Shown: positions 35,646-44,594, counted from the stretch's first letter. The stretch: 47,572 nucleotides of DNA from Rhodospirillales bacterium 69-11 (GCA_001898425.1 MKTV01000049.1:1-47572), one strand, 5' to 3'. Numbers and translations are program-made. The notes: generated by a model from the sequence alone, not told the origin.

Positions 35646-38600
35646 GTGAGGCGGCTGCCCGGTCAAGCCGCGCGCGGCTGCGCCCGCGTGCTGCATCTGC
35701 TCGCGCATGTCGCGCTGACGCTCACGGTGCTCGTGGCGGTGCTGGGCGCCGCGGCCGCGTGGCGGCTGTCGCAGGGACCGGTGCGGATGGACTGGCTCAC
35801 CCAGCGGCTGGAGGCGGCGCTGAACGCCGACGACGCGCCCACGCAGGTCGCGATCGGCAGTTCGGCCCTGGCGTGGGAGGGATTCTCGCGCGGCGTCGAC
35901 CGTCCGCTCGACCTGCAGCTCACCGACATCACGGTCACCGCGCCGTCCGGCCGCCGGCAGATCGACCTGCCGCGCGTCGAGGTGTCGCTCTCCCTCGGGG
36001 CCCTGCTGCAGGGCCGCCTCGAGCCACGTGCGATCGAGGTGGACGGCGCGCGCATCACGCTGCGCCGTGGGCCGGACGGCACGACCAGCCTCGATCTCGG
36101 CACCCTGAACGAGGCGACCGACAGCACCGCGCCGGAACCCCCCGCGGAAGCCGGCCCGTCGCCGGCCGAGATGCTGCTGCGCGAGCTGGTCCGCCCCGCC
36201 GCCGACGACCGCGCGCCGCGGGACGGGCCGGCGCGCGGCATGTTCTCCCAGCTGCGCCGCATCCTGGTGCGCAATGCGGCGGTGGTGGTGATAGACCGGC
36301 AACTCGGCGCCACCTGGCAGGCGCCCGAGGCCGAGATCGACCTGGTCCGCCGCCCCGCAGGGGGCGTCGACGGCACCGCCCTGCTGCGGTTGGCGCTGGG
36401 CGACCAGACCGCCACCCTGACCGCGAACGCGGTGCTGGAGACCGGGGCGGAACGCACGCATGTGCGGGCGCGGCTCAGCCCCGTCGCCCCGGCGGCGCTG
36501 GCCCGCGCCGCGCCGCGGCTGGAGCGGCTGTCCGCCCTGGACGCGCCGGTCACGCTCGAGGCCGCGGTCGATCTCGACGCCGCGCTGCAGCCCACGCGCT
36601 TCCATGCGACGGCGACGGTGGGGGCCGGCGCGGTGGAGGTGCGCGGCGACCGCGTCGCGCTGGAATCGGCGGTGATGGTCGTCGACGGCACGCCCACGCT
36701 GATCCGCCTGGAGACGGCCCAGGTCGCGGTGCAGGGGCACGAAGGCGGCCCGCTGACGCATCTGCGGGCGGGCGGCACGCTCGTCCGCCAGTTCGGCCAG
36801 TTCCAGGCCAGCGTCACGCTCGACCTCGACCAGCTCGCCTTCGCCGATCTGCCGCGGCTCTGGCCGGCCGCCACCGGCGGCGGGGCGCGGCCCTGGATCG
36901 TCGGCAACATCCCGACCGGCACCGCGCGCAACGGGCACGTCGCCGCGCAGGTGGTGGGTCGCGACGATTTCTCCGAGGCGCGGATCACGGCCCTGACCGG
37001 CACGCTGGACGGGCAGGACCTGACGGTGCACTGGCTGCGCCCGGTGCCGCCGCTCGAGCAGGTGGCGGCGCAGCTCCGCCTGCTCGATCCCGACACGCTG
37101 GAAATCGTGCTCTCCGCCGGCAGGCAGCGGGCCGGCAAGGCCGGGCTGGCCGTGAAGTCGGGCCGCATGCGCATCACCGGCCTGTCGCAGCGCGACCAGA
37201 CCGCGGCGATCCAGGCCGATGTCGCCGGATCGGTGCCCGATACGATCGCGCTGCTGAAGGAGCCGCGGCTGGAACTGCTGGACAAGCACCCGATGCCGCT
37301 GGGCGACCCGGCCGGCGAGGCCACCGCGAACCTGACCGTCACCCTGCCGCTCGACAACAAGGTCACCATGGCGGACGTGGGGATCCGGGTGCTGGGCCAT
37401 CTGAGCGGCCTGCATCTGGGCGGGCTGGTGGCGGGGCGCGACCTCGACCAGGGAGACCTGGACGTGGACGTGACGCAGGAGGGGATGACGGCCAAGGGGC
37501 GCGCGGCGCTCGCCGGGATCCCCGCGGACCTCGACGGCATGATGGATTTCCGCGGCGGTCCGCCCACCCAGGTCGTGCAGCGGATCGCGGTGACCGGCCG
37601 CGCGGGCGCGGGTCAGCTCGCCGCGGCGGGGCTGAGCTCCGCCGACACAGTGTTCGGGGAAGTCGGGCTGCACGCCATCTACACCCAGCACCGCGCCGGC
37701 GATGCGGAGGTCGCGCTGGATGCCGACCTGACGCCGGCCACGCTGGTCGCCCCCACCGGGTGGCGCAAGCCGGTCGGCATGCCGGCGAAAGGCAGCGCCC
37801 TCGTGCGGCTCGACCACGACCGGCTGCGCGCCATCGACCGCATCACCGTGGAGGGCGACGGGCTGATGCTGCGCGGGTCGGCGACCGCGGCGAACGGCAG
37901 GGTCGTGCTGGTGCGGCTGGACCGCGCGGTGTTCGGGCGCAACGACCTGCGCGGGGAGGTGCGCCTGCCGCCGGACGGCTCGATCGCGGCGGAGCTGAGC
38001 GGCGCGACGCTGGACCTCGCGGCCAGGCTGGCCGCCCGCACGCCCAAGGAGGCGCCGAAGCCGCGCGCCGAGGCGAGCGCGCCGGCCAAGCCGCGGCCGG
38101 AGCCGGCAGGGCCGCCCTGGACCCTGGATGCGCGGTTCGACCGGGTGCTGCTGGCGGGCGATCAGGTCGCGACCGGGCTGGTCGCGCAGGTGGAGAACGA
38201 CGGCCGGATCATGCGCCGGCTGCACGCCGCCGGTCGGACCGGCGACACCGCTCCGTTCCAGCTCGATATCGGGACCGATGCGGCCGGGCCGGGGCGGCGC
38301 CTGTCGGCCACGGCCGCGGACGCGGGCGCGCTGCTGAGCGGGCTGGACGTGGTGCACGGCATGGCCGGCGGCACGCTGACCCTGGCGGGCACGTATGACG
38401 ACCGCGCGGCGGATCATCCGCTGATCGGAACGGCGGAGATCGACGGCTTCCGCCTGCATGGGCTGCCCGCGCTGGGCAAGCTGCTGCAGGCGATGACGCT
38501 GTACGGGATGGTGGACGTGCTGCGCGGGCCGGGGATCGGCTTCACCAAGCTGATCGCGCCGTTCCGCTACAACGGGACGGTGCTCACGCTGAACGACGCC

Positions 38601-38879
38601 CGCGCCTTCAGCGCCTCACTGGGCATCACCGCCAAGGGGCGCATCGATCTCGCGGCGGAGCGGGTGGAGATGGAGGGGACGATCGTCCCGGCGTATTTCT
38701 TCAACTCGCTGCTGGGCCATGTGCCGTTGATCGGGAAGCTGTTCAGCCCCGAGAAGGGCGGCGGCGTGTTCGCGGCGCGCTACGGGCTGAGCGGGAAGCT
38801 CGATGACCCCTCCGTCTCGGTGAACCCGCTGAGCGCGCTGACGCCGGGGTTCCTGCGGGAGATCTTCGGGATCTTCTGA
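35646..38879 (+). CDS. Large AsmA/YhdP-like inner-membrane-anchored periplasmic protein
   Basis: About 1077 residues. A basic N-terminus and one transmembrane helix (HVALTLTVLVAVLGAAAAWRL) anchor a long beta-rich periplasmic body. DLQLTDITVTAPSGRR and ALLQGRLEPRAIEVDGARITLRR resemble the DUF3971/YhdP N-terminal region, and the end (LHGLPALGKLLQAMTLYGMVDVLRGPGIGFTKL, LGITAKGRIDLAAERVEMEGTIVPAYFFNSLLGHVPLIGKLF, in pieces) is the AsmA-like C-terminal domain. Such proteins are now seen as bridge-like phospholipid carriers between inner and outer membrane. GTG 35646 has AGG 6 nt before it; GTG 35616 is an alternative that would overlap the glnE start by 13 bp. Confidence 0.88.
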   Translation: MRRLPGQAARGCARVLHLLAHVALTLTVLVAVLGAAAAWRLSQGPVRMDWLTQRLEAALNADDAPTQVAIGSSALAWEGFSRGVDRPLDLQLTDITVTAPSGRRQIDLPRVEVSLSLGALLQGRLEPRAIEVDGARITLRRGPDGTTSLDLGTLNEATDSTAPEPPAEAGPSPAEMLLRELVRPAADDRAPRDGPARGMFSQLRRILVRNAAVVVIDRQLGATWQAPEAEIDLVRRPAGGVDGTALLRLALGDQTATLTANAVLETGAERTHVRARLSPVAPAALARAAPRLERLSALDAPVTLEAAVDLDAALQPTRFHATATVGAGAVEVRGDRVALESAVMVVDGTPTLIRLETAQVAVQGHEGGPLTHLRAGGTLVRQFGQFQASVTLDLDQLAFADLPRLWPAATGGGARPWIVGNIPTGTARNGHVAAQVVGRDDFSEARITALTGTLDGQDLTVHWLRPVPPLEQVAAQLRLLDPDTLEIVLSAGRQRAGKAGLAVKSGRMRITGLSQRDQTAAIQADVAGSVPDTIALLKEPRLELLDKHPMPLGDPAGEATANLTVTLPLDNKVTMADVGIRVLGHLSGLHLGGLVAGRDLDQGDLDVDVTQEGMTAKGRAALAGIPADLDGMMDFRGGPPTQVVQRIAVTGRAGAGQLAAAGLSSADTVFGEVGLHAIYTQHRAGDAEVALDADLTPATLVAPTGWRKPVGMPAKGSALVRLDHDRLRAIDRITVEGDGLMLRGSATAANGRVVLVRLDRAVFGRNDLRGEVRLPPDGSIAAELSGATLDLAARLAARTPKEAPKPRAEASAPAKPRPEPAGPPWTLDARFDRVLLAGDQVATGLVAQVENDGRIMRRLHAAGRTGDTAPFQLDIGTDAAGPGRRLSATAADAGALLSGLDVVHGMAGGTLTLAGTYDDRAADHPLIGTAEIDGFRLHGLPALGKLLQAMTLYGMVDVLRGPGIGFTKLIAPFRYNGTVLTLNDARAFSASLGITAKGRIDLAAERVEMEGTIVPAYFFNSLLGHVPLIGKLFSPEKGGGVFAARYGLSGKLDDPSVSVNPLSALTPGFLREIFGIF

Positions 38880-38992
38880 GGCCGGGGAGCCTGCGGATGC
38901 GAGCGGCGGCGCCGGCAGGGAACGCGTTCTCGACTGCCGAGCCGATTTGCACTTAAATAGGGACAGAAAAAGGTACTTGTTGGAGGCCTGAA

Positions 38993-39241
38993 ATGCCGAC
39001 GGCGCTCTTGGCGGATGTGGCGGTCAGCATCAGCGAATTGAAACGACACCCGACGGCTGCGCTCGACGCCGGACGCGGACACCCTGTCGCCATCCTCAAT
39101 CACAACACTCCGACGCACTATGCGGTCCCGGCGGATGTCTGGGCGCGCATCCTTGAAGCGTTGGATGACGAGCAACTCAACGCAATCTGTGACGCCCGCG
39201 CGGACGAGCCGTCGGTCGAAGTATCGTTGGATGAGCTATAG
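38993..39241 (+). CDS. Phd/YefM (StbD-like) antitoxin
   Basis: 82 residues. ISELKRHPTAALDAGRGHPVAILNHNTPTHYAVPADVW is the Phd/YefM fold: helix, short strands, and the dimer segment that binds DNA and represses the module. The acidic C-terminus ([12 protein letters not shown]) would embrace the toxin. A strong ribosome binding site, GGAGG, lies 6 nt before ATG 38993. The preceding 40 bp are AT-rich for this window (TTAAATAGGGACAGAAAAAGG) and probably hold the module's promoter. The toxin gene overlaps by 11 nt. Confidence 0.9.
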   Translation: MPTALLADVAVSISELKRHPTAALDAGRGHPVAILNHNTPTHYAVPADVWARILEALDDEQLNAICDARADEPSVEVSLDEL

Positions 39242-39512
39242 GCTTGCTTTCAAGGAATCCGCACTCAAGGAATGGCGGAAACTCGGCGAAACCGTCCGTG
39301 AGCAATTCAAGGCGAAGCTGAAGGAGAGGCTGGAGCATCCCCACGTTCCAGCGGCGAAGCTGCGTGGCGCGGGCAGTCGTTACAAGATCAAGCTCCGCGC
39401 GAGCGGATACCGGCTCGTCTATGAGGTGAGCGAGGAGGCGCTGGTCCTGACCGTCGTTGCCGTGGGCAAGCGCGACGGCGGGGACGTGTACGGGAAGGCG
39501 ACCCGGCGATAA
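39231..39512 (+). CDS. RelE-family toxin
   Basis: 93 residues, starting inside the antitoxin gene. The RelE/StbE pattern is clear: [28 protein letters not shown], then [23 protein letters not shown] and [16 protein letters not shown]. The conserved basic and tyrosine residues (K in YKIKLR, R in GYRLVY, KR near the end) are those used to bind and cut ribosome-bound mRNA. This is the more usual antitoxin-first order, unlike the pair at 23102-23760. It lies directly upstream of rph. Confidence 0.92.
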   Translation: MSYRLAFKESALKEWRKLGETVREQFKAKLKERLEHPHVPAAKLRGAGSRYKIKLRASGYRLVYEVSEEALVLTVVAVGKRDGGDVYGKATRR

Positions 39513-39556
39513 GCTTGGTCTGGTCCCCATTCGGGTCGGGAGTGGCCATCGACCCG

Positions 39557-39586
39557 TTGGTTCGGATCGCCGACACGCTGTATGGT
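39557..39586 (+). promoter_or_regulatory. Candidate promoter for rph
   Basis: TTGGTT (39557-39562) and TATGGT (39581-39586) are 18 nt apart and lie 34 nt upstream of ATG 39620, between the toxin stop and rph. It is a reasonable sigma70-like match, by pattern only. Confidence 0.3.
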
Positions 39587-39619
39587 CCGCCGCTCCATCG
39601 CAGAGCAGAGACTTTCCGC

Positions 39620-40339
39620 ATGACCCGACCCTCCGGCCGCGCCGCCGATGCGCTGCGCGCCGTCTCGATCGAGATCGGCTTCGCCCGCCATGCCGAAGGC
39701 TCCTGCCTGATCCGCATGGGGAACACCGAGGTGCTGTGCGCCGCCTCCGTCGAGACCCGCGTGCCGCCCTTCCTGCGCGGCTCCGGCCAGGGGTGGGTCA
39801 CCGCCGAATACGGCATGCTGCCGCGCGCCACCCACACCCGCGGCGATCGCGAGGCCGCGCGGGGCAAGCAGTCCGGCCGGACGCAGGAGATCCAGCGCCT
39901 GATCGGTCGCAGCCTGCGCGCCGTGGTGGACCGCGCCGCCATGGGCGAGATGTCCGTCACGCTCGACTGCGACGTGCTGAACGCCGATGGCGGAACGCGC
40001 TGCGCCGCCATCACCGGCTCCTGGGTCGCGCTGTCGCTCGCCTTCCGCCGGCTGGTGAAGATGAACGTGCTGAAGGCGGTGCCGCTGACCGGGCAGGTCG
40101 CCGCCGTGTCCTGCGGCATCTCCGAAGGTACCGCGGTGCTCGACCTCGACTACGACGAGGACAGTTCGGCCGAGGCGGACGCCAATTTCGTGCTGACCGA
40201 CGGCGGCGGGATCGTCGAAATCCAGGGCACGGCGGAGAAGCGCACCTTCTCCGAGGGCCAGTTCCTCGACCTGCTGCGCCTCGCCCGCGGCGGCACGGAC
40301 GCGCTGTTCGCCGCGCAGCGTCGGGCGCTGGGCGACTGA
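39620..40339 (+). CDS. rph: Ribonuclease PH
   Basis: A 239-residue phosphorolytic 3'-to-5' exoribonuclease that trims tRNA 3' ends. Conserved segments: [82 protein letters not shown] and [18 protein letters not shown]. The phosphate-binding arginines of the [19 protein letters not shown] stretch are present, so it should be active. Length is normal. rph and rdgB overlap by one base (TGATG), indicating coupled translation, a widespread gene pair. Confidence 0.97.
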   Translation: MTRPSGRAADALRAVSIEIGFARHAEGSCLIRMGNTEVLCAASVETRVPPFLRGSGQGWVTAEYGMLPRATHTRGDREAARGKQSGRTQEIQRLIGRSLRAVVDRAAMGEMSVTLDCDVLNADGGTRCAAITGSWVALSLAFRRLVKMNVLKAVPLTGQVAAVSCGISEGTAVLDLDYDEDSSAEADANFVLTDGGGIVEIQGTAEKRTFSEGQFLDLLRLARGGTDALFAAQRRALGD

Positions 40340-40938
40340 TGGCCCGCCGCCTCGCCCCCGGCGCGCGGCTGGTGCTGGCCAGCCACAACAAGGGCAAGCT
40401 GCGCGAGATCGCCGACCTGCTCCGACCCTTCGGCACCGATGTCGTCTCGGCCGGCGAACTCGGCCTGCCCGAACCGGTGGAGGACGCGCCTGATTTCGCC
40501 GGCAACGCGCGCATCAAGGCGTTGGCGGCGGCGCAGGCGAGCGGGCTGCCGGCGTTGTCGGACGATTCCGGCTTCTGCGTTGCCGCGCTGGGCGGCGACC
40601 CGGGCGTGCTGTCGGCGCGCTGGGCCGGACCATCGAAGGACTTCGCCGCCGCGATGCAGCAGGTCCATGACCGCATGAACGAGGCGGCCGACCGGCGCGC
40701 CTGGTTCATCGCGGCACTCTGCCTGGGCTGGCCGGACGGGCACACGGAGACCTTCGTCGGCCGGGTCGACGGCACCGTCGTCTGGCCGCCCCGCGGCGAC
40801 CGGGGCTTCGGCTACGACCCGATGTTCCTCCCGCTCGGCGGCAGCGAGACGTTCGGCGAAATGGACCCCGATGCGAAGCACGCGGTCAGCCATCGCGCCC
40901 GCGCCTTCGCGCAGGTGATCGCGTCATGCTTCGCCTGA
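40339..40938 (+). CDS. rdgB: RdgB/HAM1-type dITP/XTP pyrophosphatase
   Basis: A 199-residue house-cleaning enzyme that hydrolyses dITP, XTP and other non-canonical purine nucleotides to monophosphates, keeping them out of DNA. Diagnostic motifs: [18 protein letters not shown] (substrate loop), [38 protein letters not shown] and the closing [11 protein letters not shown]. Coupled to rph. The usual next gene in many alphaproteobacteria, hemW, is replaced here by a small reading frame overlapping by 13 bp. Confidence 0.97.
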   Translation: MARRLAPGARLVLASHNKGKLREIADLLRPFGTDVVSAGELGLPEPVEDAPDFAGNARIKALAAAQASGLPALSDDSGFCVAALGGDPGVLSARWAGPSKDFAAAMQQVHDRMNEAADRRAWFIAALCLGWPDGHTETFVGRVDGTVVWPPRGDRGFGYDPMFLPLGGSETFGEMDPDAKHAVSHRARAFAQVIASCFA

Positions 40939-41201
40939 CCTTCGAGCCCGATCCGGGAACGGCCGCGACGCCGACCCAGGGCGAGATGGCCACGGCCGCA
41001 CGCGAGGATCCGGCCGGCGACGCGAACGGATTGCTCGACCGCGTGCGGCAGCTGGAAAGCCTGGTGGCGCAGCTTGAAGAGCGGCTTGCGCAGCCGCCCC
41101 CATCGCTGCCGAACCCGGCAGGAGGGGTGACCATCGCCCGCCACCCCGATCTGCACGCTGCCGAAGCCGCCGGCGCGCTCCGCCGTGTCTGGGCCGGCTG
41201 A
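40926..41201 (+). CDS. Small coiled-coil hypothetical protein
   Basis: 91 residues, overlapping the end of rdgB by 13 bp in another frame, which suggests coupled expression. The central [21 protein letters not shown] is a short amphipathic, probably coiled-coil helix, between proline- and alanine-rich flanks. The end, [18 protein letters not shown], is also helical. No family is recognised. The composition is not the Arg-rich type of shadow frames, but the evidence for expression is only position and frame quality. Confidence 0.55.
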   Translation: MLRLTFEPDPGTAATPTQGEMATAAREDPAGDANGLLDRVRQLESLVAQLEERLAQPPPSLPNPAGGVTIARHPDLHAAEAAGALRRVWAG

Positions 41202-41208
41202 GCGGCCC

Positions 41209-41274
41209 CACGTGCCGCCGGACCCGCGCGGGACAGGACGTGCGGGTCCGCTGCCGGCTGCGGGCCGGCACGTG
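41209..41274. repeat. Nested inverted repeats after the rph-rdgB cluster
   Basis: Outer arms CACGTGCCG (41209-41217) and CGGCACGTG (41266-41274) enclose inner arms CGGACCCGC (41219-41227) and GCGGGTCCG (41242-41250), all perfect 9-mers. This could form a long hairpin or a cruciform and may terminate the upstream transcription unit or serve as a binding site; the outer arms contain the palindrome CACGTG. Confidence 0.6.
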
Positions 41275-41312
41275 CGTCACGGTCGATCGATGATGCCGGG
41301 AGGGGCCGCGCG

Positions 41313-41606
41313 ATGATGACATGGCCGGCGATCGATCCGCTGACCGCCGGCGGCGTGCTGCTGGCGACCGCCGCCACCGACGCGGTCTACGTGCAGTTCA
41401 CCGGGGCCGTCGTGGCGCGCCGCCGCGTCTCCGCCGCGAACTGGAGCGCGTTGTGGTACACGCTCTCGTCCTATGCCGTGATCTCCTACACCGAGAACTG
41501 GGTCTACGTGCTGTTCGCCGCCGCCGGATCGTGGCTGGGCGCGTTCCTCTCCCTGTCGATCGGTCGGCGTCGCGGGCATCCCCCGGTCGGGTCGGCGCCG
41601 GAATAG
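41313..41606 (+). CDS. Small multi-helix membrane protein, unknown function
   Basis: 97 residues from ATG 41313, with GGGAGGGG 7 nt upstream. Three hydrophobic stretches are visible: about 12-33 (GGVLLATAATDAVYVQF), 42-60 (ALWYTLSSYAVISY) and 63-85 (WVYVLFAAAGSWLGAFLSLSIG), ending in a basic cytoplasmic tail RRRG. It resembles short conserved membrane proteins found in alphaproteobacteria but I cannot name a family. It stands alone, after the nested inverted repeat and before the convergent isochorismatase-family gene. Confidence 0.72.
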   Translation: MMTWPAIDPLTAGGVLLATAATDAVYVQFTGAVVARRRVSAANWSALWYTLSSYAVISYTENWVYVLFAAAGSWLGAFLSLSIGRRRGHPPVGSAPE

Positions 41607-41698
41607 GCGCTGCGCGCCCGCGCGCGTCGCAGCGTATCGCGCTCGCGTAGCCGCGTCGGCTGCCGGACGGGATCGCGGTGTCCGCAAAGGCGCCGAGA

Positions 41699-42337
41699 TC
41701 AGTCCCGGTCGGCGTTGCGCGCCTGCCACCGTTCGATTTCGGCGATGGCGGTCTCCGCATCGATGATGTCGGCGTAGCGCCGCTCCGCGTCCGCGAGGTT
41801 CTGCGCATGCGCCACCGGATCGTGGTCCCCGCAGCAATCCGCCGCGACCATCACGCGGAATCCGAGCGAGAAGGCATCGACGATGCTGGCGCGGATGCAG
41901 CCCGAGGTGATGCAGCCGGTCACGATCACCGTGTCCACGCGTTCCTTCGTCAGGATCGCGGCGGCCGGTGTCGCGAAGAAGATCGAGGGGGTCGATTTCA
42001 TCAGCGTCACGTCGGGGCGTGCCGCGGCGATGCGCGGATCGAGCTCCGTCAGCGGCGTGCCGGCCAGCAGGTCGTAGACCGGTGCGGCCTTCCAGTGGGG
42101 CACGGCGCGTGGACCGTCATAGCCGTTGACGCAGGCGATGACCGGCAGGCCGGCACGCCGCGCCGCCTCCATCACGGGCACGGTGGCGCGGACGGCGGCA
42201 TCCACCGCAGGCGCGCCGCCCATCGGGAAGGCTGGATCGGTGAAGCCGCGCTGGAAATCCACCACCACGACGGCGGGTTTCGCGCCGAAGCCGAGGGGGC
42301 GGGAGCCGTAGCCGCGTTCTGCGTAGATGTCGGACAT
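41699..42337 (-). CDS. Isochorismatase-family cysteine hydrolase (N-carbamoylsarcosine amidase-like)
   Basis: 212 residues from ATG 42337. It has the family catalytic triad: Asp27 in AVVVVDFQRGF, Lys114 in TLMKSTPSIF and Cys147 in VTGCITSGCIRAS, preceded by the cis-peptide loop. The closest named group is N-carbamoylsarcosine amidohydrolase-like enzymes, which release ammonia and CO2 from N-carbamoyl compounds. Nicotinamidase and plain isochorismatase are alternatives, but their metal site is not seen. Upstream is a TetR gene remnant on the same strand; the in-frame extension past 42337 lacks family similarity. Confidence 0.9.
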   Translation of the reverse strand: MSDIYAERGYGSRPLGFGAKPAVVVVDFQRGFTDPAFPMGGAPAVDAAVRATVPVMEAARRAGLPVIACVNGYDGPRAVPHWKAAPVYDLLAGTPLTELDPRIAAARPDVTLMKSTPSIFFATPAAAILTKERVDTVIVTGCITSGCIRASIVDAFSLGFRVMVAADCCGDHDPVAHAQNLADAERRYADIIDAETAIAEIERWQARNADRD

Positions 42338-42394
42338 GCGTGTGGTCCCGAAATGCCGGCATGCGAGCAAGCAAGGCGCATGCCCGTCCGACGG

Positions 42395-42427
42395 CGGCGC
42401 ACTCAGCCCATTGCGGCGCACTCAGCC
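42395..42427. repeat. 14-bp direct repeat next to the TetR remnant
   Basis: CGGCGCACTCAGCC occurs at 42395-42408 and again at 42414-42427, 19 bp apart, a few bases before the TetR remnant's stop. This may be an operator pair or a simple duplication. Confidence 0.6.
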
Positions 42428-42433
42428 TGTGGA

Positions 42434-42717
42434 TCAGCGCGCTTCACCAGGCGGCTTCGGAAAGCCGCAGAGAGCGAGCTCCGCCGCATCGCGCAGCTCC
42501 GTTCGGGTCGCGCCGCCCGCGGCCTGCACGGTGATGCCGTAGATCACGATGGAGAGATAGCGTGCCAGCTTGGCTGGATCAGCATCGGGCAGCAGGTCGC
42601 CCTCGGACTTCGCCCGCGCCAGGCGGTCGCGGATGATGCTCTCCCCGATCCTGCGGCGCCGGATCAGCTCCTTGCGGATCGCCTGCGAGTCCGGCCCGCA
42701 GGCGAGCGCACCCGCCT
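42434..42717 (-). pseudogene. TetR-family regulator remnant, C-terminal half only
   Basis: Reading the minus strand gives GALACGPDSQAIRKELIRRR, then IRDRLARAKSEGDLLPDAD, PAKLARYLSIVIYGITVQAA and GGATRTELRDAAELAL, ending at a stop at 42434-42436. This is the C-terminal ligand domain of a TetR/AcrR regulator. About 100 residues including the DNA-binding helix-turn-helix are missing: going upstream, the frame meets TAG near 42728 with no start codon and no similarity beyond about 42717. The break coincides with the truncated start of the oppositely oriented alpha/beta hydrolase remnant, so one deletion probably removed both 5' halves. It cannot encode a functional repressor. Confidence 0.82.
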
Positions 42718-43230
42718 TCGCGGAACGCTATCCCGCGCGTACCACCCGGCTGGTGATGATGGATGCCCCGGTGCCTGGCGTCGGCCCGTGGGAGGAGATT
42801 CTCAAGAGCCCGCTGCTCTGGCATTTCCGTTTCGGCGGTCCGGACATGGAGCGGCTCGTCGCCGGGCGGGAGCGAATCTACCTCGACCGGTTCTGGAACG
42901 ACTTCGCCGCCGACCCCGCGCGGTTCGACGAGGCATCACGCACGCATAACGCCGCGCTGTACGCCGCGCCCGGCCGCATGCATGCGGGCTTCGCGCAGTT
43001 CGCGGCCTTCGATCAGGATGCGATCGACAATGCCGCGGCCGTTGCTCGTGGCCCGCTGCGGATGCCGGTGCTCGCGATCGGCGGCGATCACTCGTTGGGC
43101 GCCACGATGGCCGTCATCATGCGAGCGGCCGCCGCCGACGTGCAGGAGACCGTCATCGCCGATGCAGGCCACCGGCTGATGGAGGAGCAGCCCGACGCCA
43201 CGGTGGCGGCGATCCTCGCATTCCCTCTCG
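42711..43230 (+). pseudogene. Alpha/beta hydrolase remnant, lacking its N-terminal third and nucleophile
   Basis: The frame reads AFAERYPARTTRLVMMDAP, then GPWEEILKSPLLWHFRFGGP, IYLDRFWNDFAADPARFDEA, MHAGFAQFAAFDQDAIDN, MPVLAIGGDHSLGATMAVIM and AGHRLMEEQPDATVAAIL: the C-terminal two thirds of an epoxide-hydrolase/dehalogenase-like alpha/beta hydrolase. The catalytic His is in AGHRLMEEQP. The preceding strand and GHDIG-type nucleophile elbow are absent, because similarity starts abruptly at about 42711 where TetR sequence begins on the other strand. No in-frame stop occurs after it, so the frame runs on into the binding-protein gene at 43377. Not functional as a hydrolase. Confidence 0.82.
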
Positions 43231-43376
43231 GGCAGCGGCGGTCACTGATCGGACGCGACGTCGTCGCCCGCGACGGACGCGATCGCGTCGCTCACGGCGC
43301 GCCGACCCGGCATGTTGCCAATGCGGCGCGGCCTCCGCATCCTGCGGGACAATCCATCCGGGGGAGGAGGCCAACG

Positions 43377-44594
43377 ATGTTCCGCTGTCCACGTCGCGTG
43401 CTCTCCCGCCTGGGGCCCAGCATGCTGCTCCTGCTCGCGGCGACCGCCGCCCGCGCCGACCTCCCCGAGATCGTCAAGATCGGCGTGCTGAACGACATGA
43501 ATGGCCCATTTGCCGACCAGTCCGGCCGCGGCTCCGTCGTCGCGGCGCAGATGGCGGCGGAGGATTTCGCGGCCCAGGGCGGCGGCTTCCGCGTCCAGAT
43601 CCTCAGCGCCGACCATCAGAACAAGCCCGATATCGGCGCACAGATCGCGCGCGAGTGGGTCGACCGGGACGGCGTGGCCACCATCACCGACGCGGTGAAC
43701 TCGGGTGTCGGACTTGCCGTGAACCAGGTGATGGCCGACCGGCATCGCACCTTCCTCGCGACCAATGTCGGCACGTCCGACCTGACCGGGAAGTTCTGCC
43801 AGCCCACCACCGTGCAGTGGACCATGGACACCTACGCCTTCGGCAGCACCATCGCGCGCGCGGTGATGCAGCAGGGCGGCACGAGCTGGTACTTCATCTC
43901 CTTCGACTACGCGCTCGGCGCCGCCCTCGAACGCGATGCGACGGCCACCATCCTCGCACTCGGCGGCAAGGTCGTCGGATCCGTCAAACATCCCCTCGGC
44001 ACCACGGACTTTTCATCCTACCTGGTGCAGGCGCAGGCCTCGGGCGCGAAGGTCGTGGGGCTCGCGGACACCGGCACCGACCTGATCAACGCGGTCAAGC
44101 AGGCGGCAGAGTTCGGCATCCCCCGCCAGCAGATGCTGGCCGGGCTGTTCACCCAGATCGTGGACGTCGACTCCATCGGCCTGCAGGCCGCGCAGGGCCT
44201 GCTGGTGACGGAAGCGTTCTACTGGGACCTGAACGACGACACCCGCGCCTTCGCCCGCCGCTTCGCGCAGCGCTTCGGCCGCGTGCCCACGGCCAACCAG
44301 GCGGGCGTGTATTCTTCCGTCCTGGCCTGGCTGCAGGCCGTGAAATCCGCCAACACCATCGAGGGCGAGGCGGTCGTCGCCGAAATGCGCAAGGCGCCGA
44401 TCCACGACAAGCTGTTCGGCACCGTCGTCGTGCGCAAGGACGGACGCGCGGTTCACGACATGTACACGTTCCGCGTGAAGACGCCCGCGCAATCGACGGG
44501 CCGCTGGGACGTGTACGAGCGTCTCGCCACCATCCCCGGCGACGAGGCGTTCCGGCCGCTCGACAAGGGCGGCTGCCGCCTGGTGACGCAATAG
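43377..44594 (+). CDS. ABC transporter substrate-binding protein, branched-chain amino acid type
   Basis: 405 residues from ATG 43377, preceded by a very strong GGAGGAGG site. Signal peptide LSRLGPSMLLLLAATAARA. The mature protein opens VKIGVLNDMNGPFADQSG and has VQILSADHQNKPDIGAQIA, REWVDRDGVATITDAVNSG, TTDFSSYLVQAQASGAKVVG and DEAFRPLDKGGCRLV. The frame is open far upstream through the hydrolase remnant, but the signal peptide and ribosome site fix the start. It is a paralogue of 14979-16205. The next two genes encode a split ThDP decarboxylase, so its ligand may be that enzyme's substrate or precursor. No permease genes are near. Confidence 0.93.
   Translation: MFRCPRRVLSRLGPSMLLLLAATAARADLPEIVKIGVLNDMNGPFADQSGRGSVVAAQMAAEDFAAQGGGFRVQILSADHQNKPDIGAQIAREWVDRDGVATITDAVNSGVGLAVNQVMADRHRTFLATNVGTSDLTGKFCQPTTVQWTMDTYAFGSTIARAVMQQGGTSWYFISFDYALGAALERDATATILALGGKVVGSVKHPLGTTDFSSYLVQAQASGAKVVGLADTGTDLINAVKQAAEFGIPRQQMLAGLFTQIVDVDSIGLQAAQGLLVTEAFYWDLNDDTRAFARRFAQRFGRVPTANQAGVYSSVLAWLQAVKSANTIEGEAVVAEMRKAPIHDKLFGTVVVRKDGRAVHDMYTFRVKTPAQSTGRWDVYERLATIPGDEAFRPLDKGGCRLVTQ

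Noticed and set aside
35625-38459. 944-codon minus-strand frame
   Set aside because: Antisense shadow of the AsmA-like gene, His/Gln/Arg-rich.
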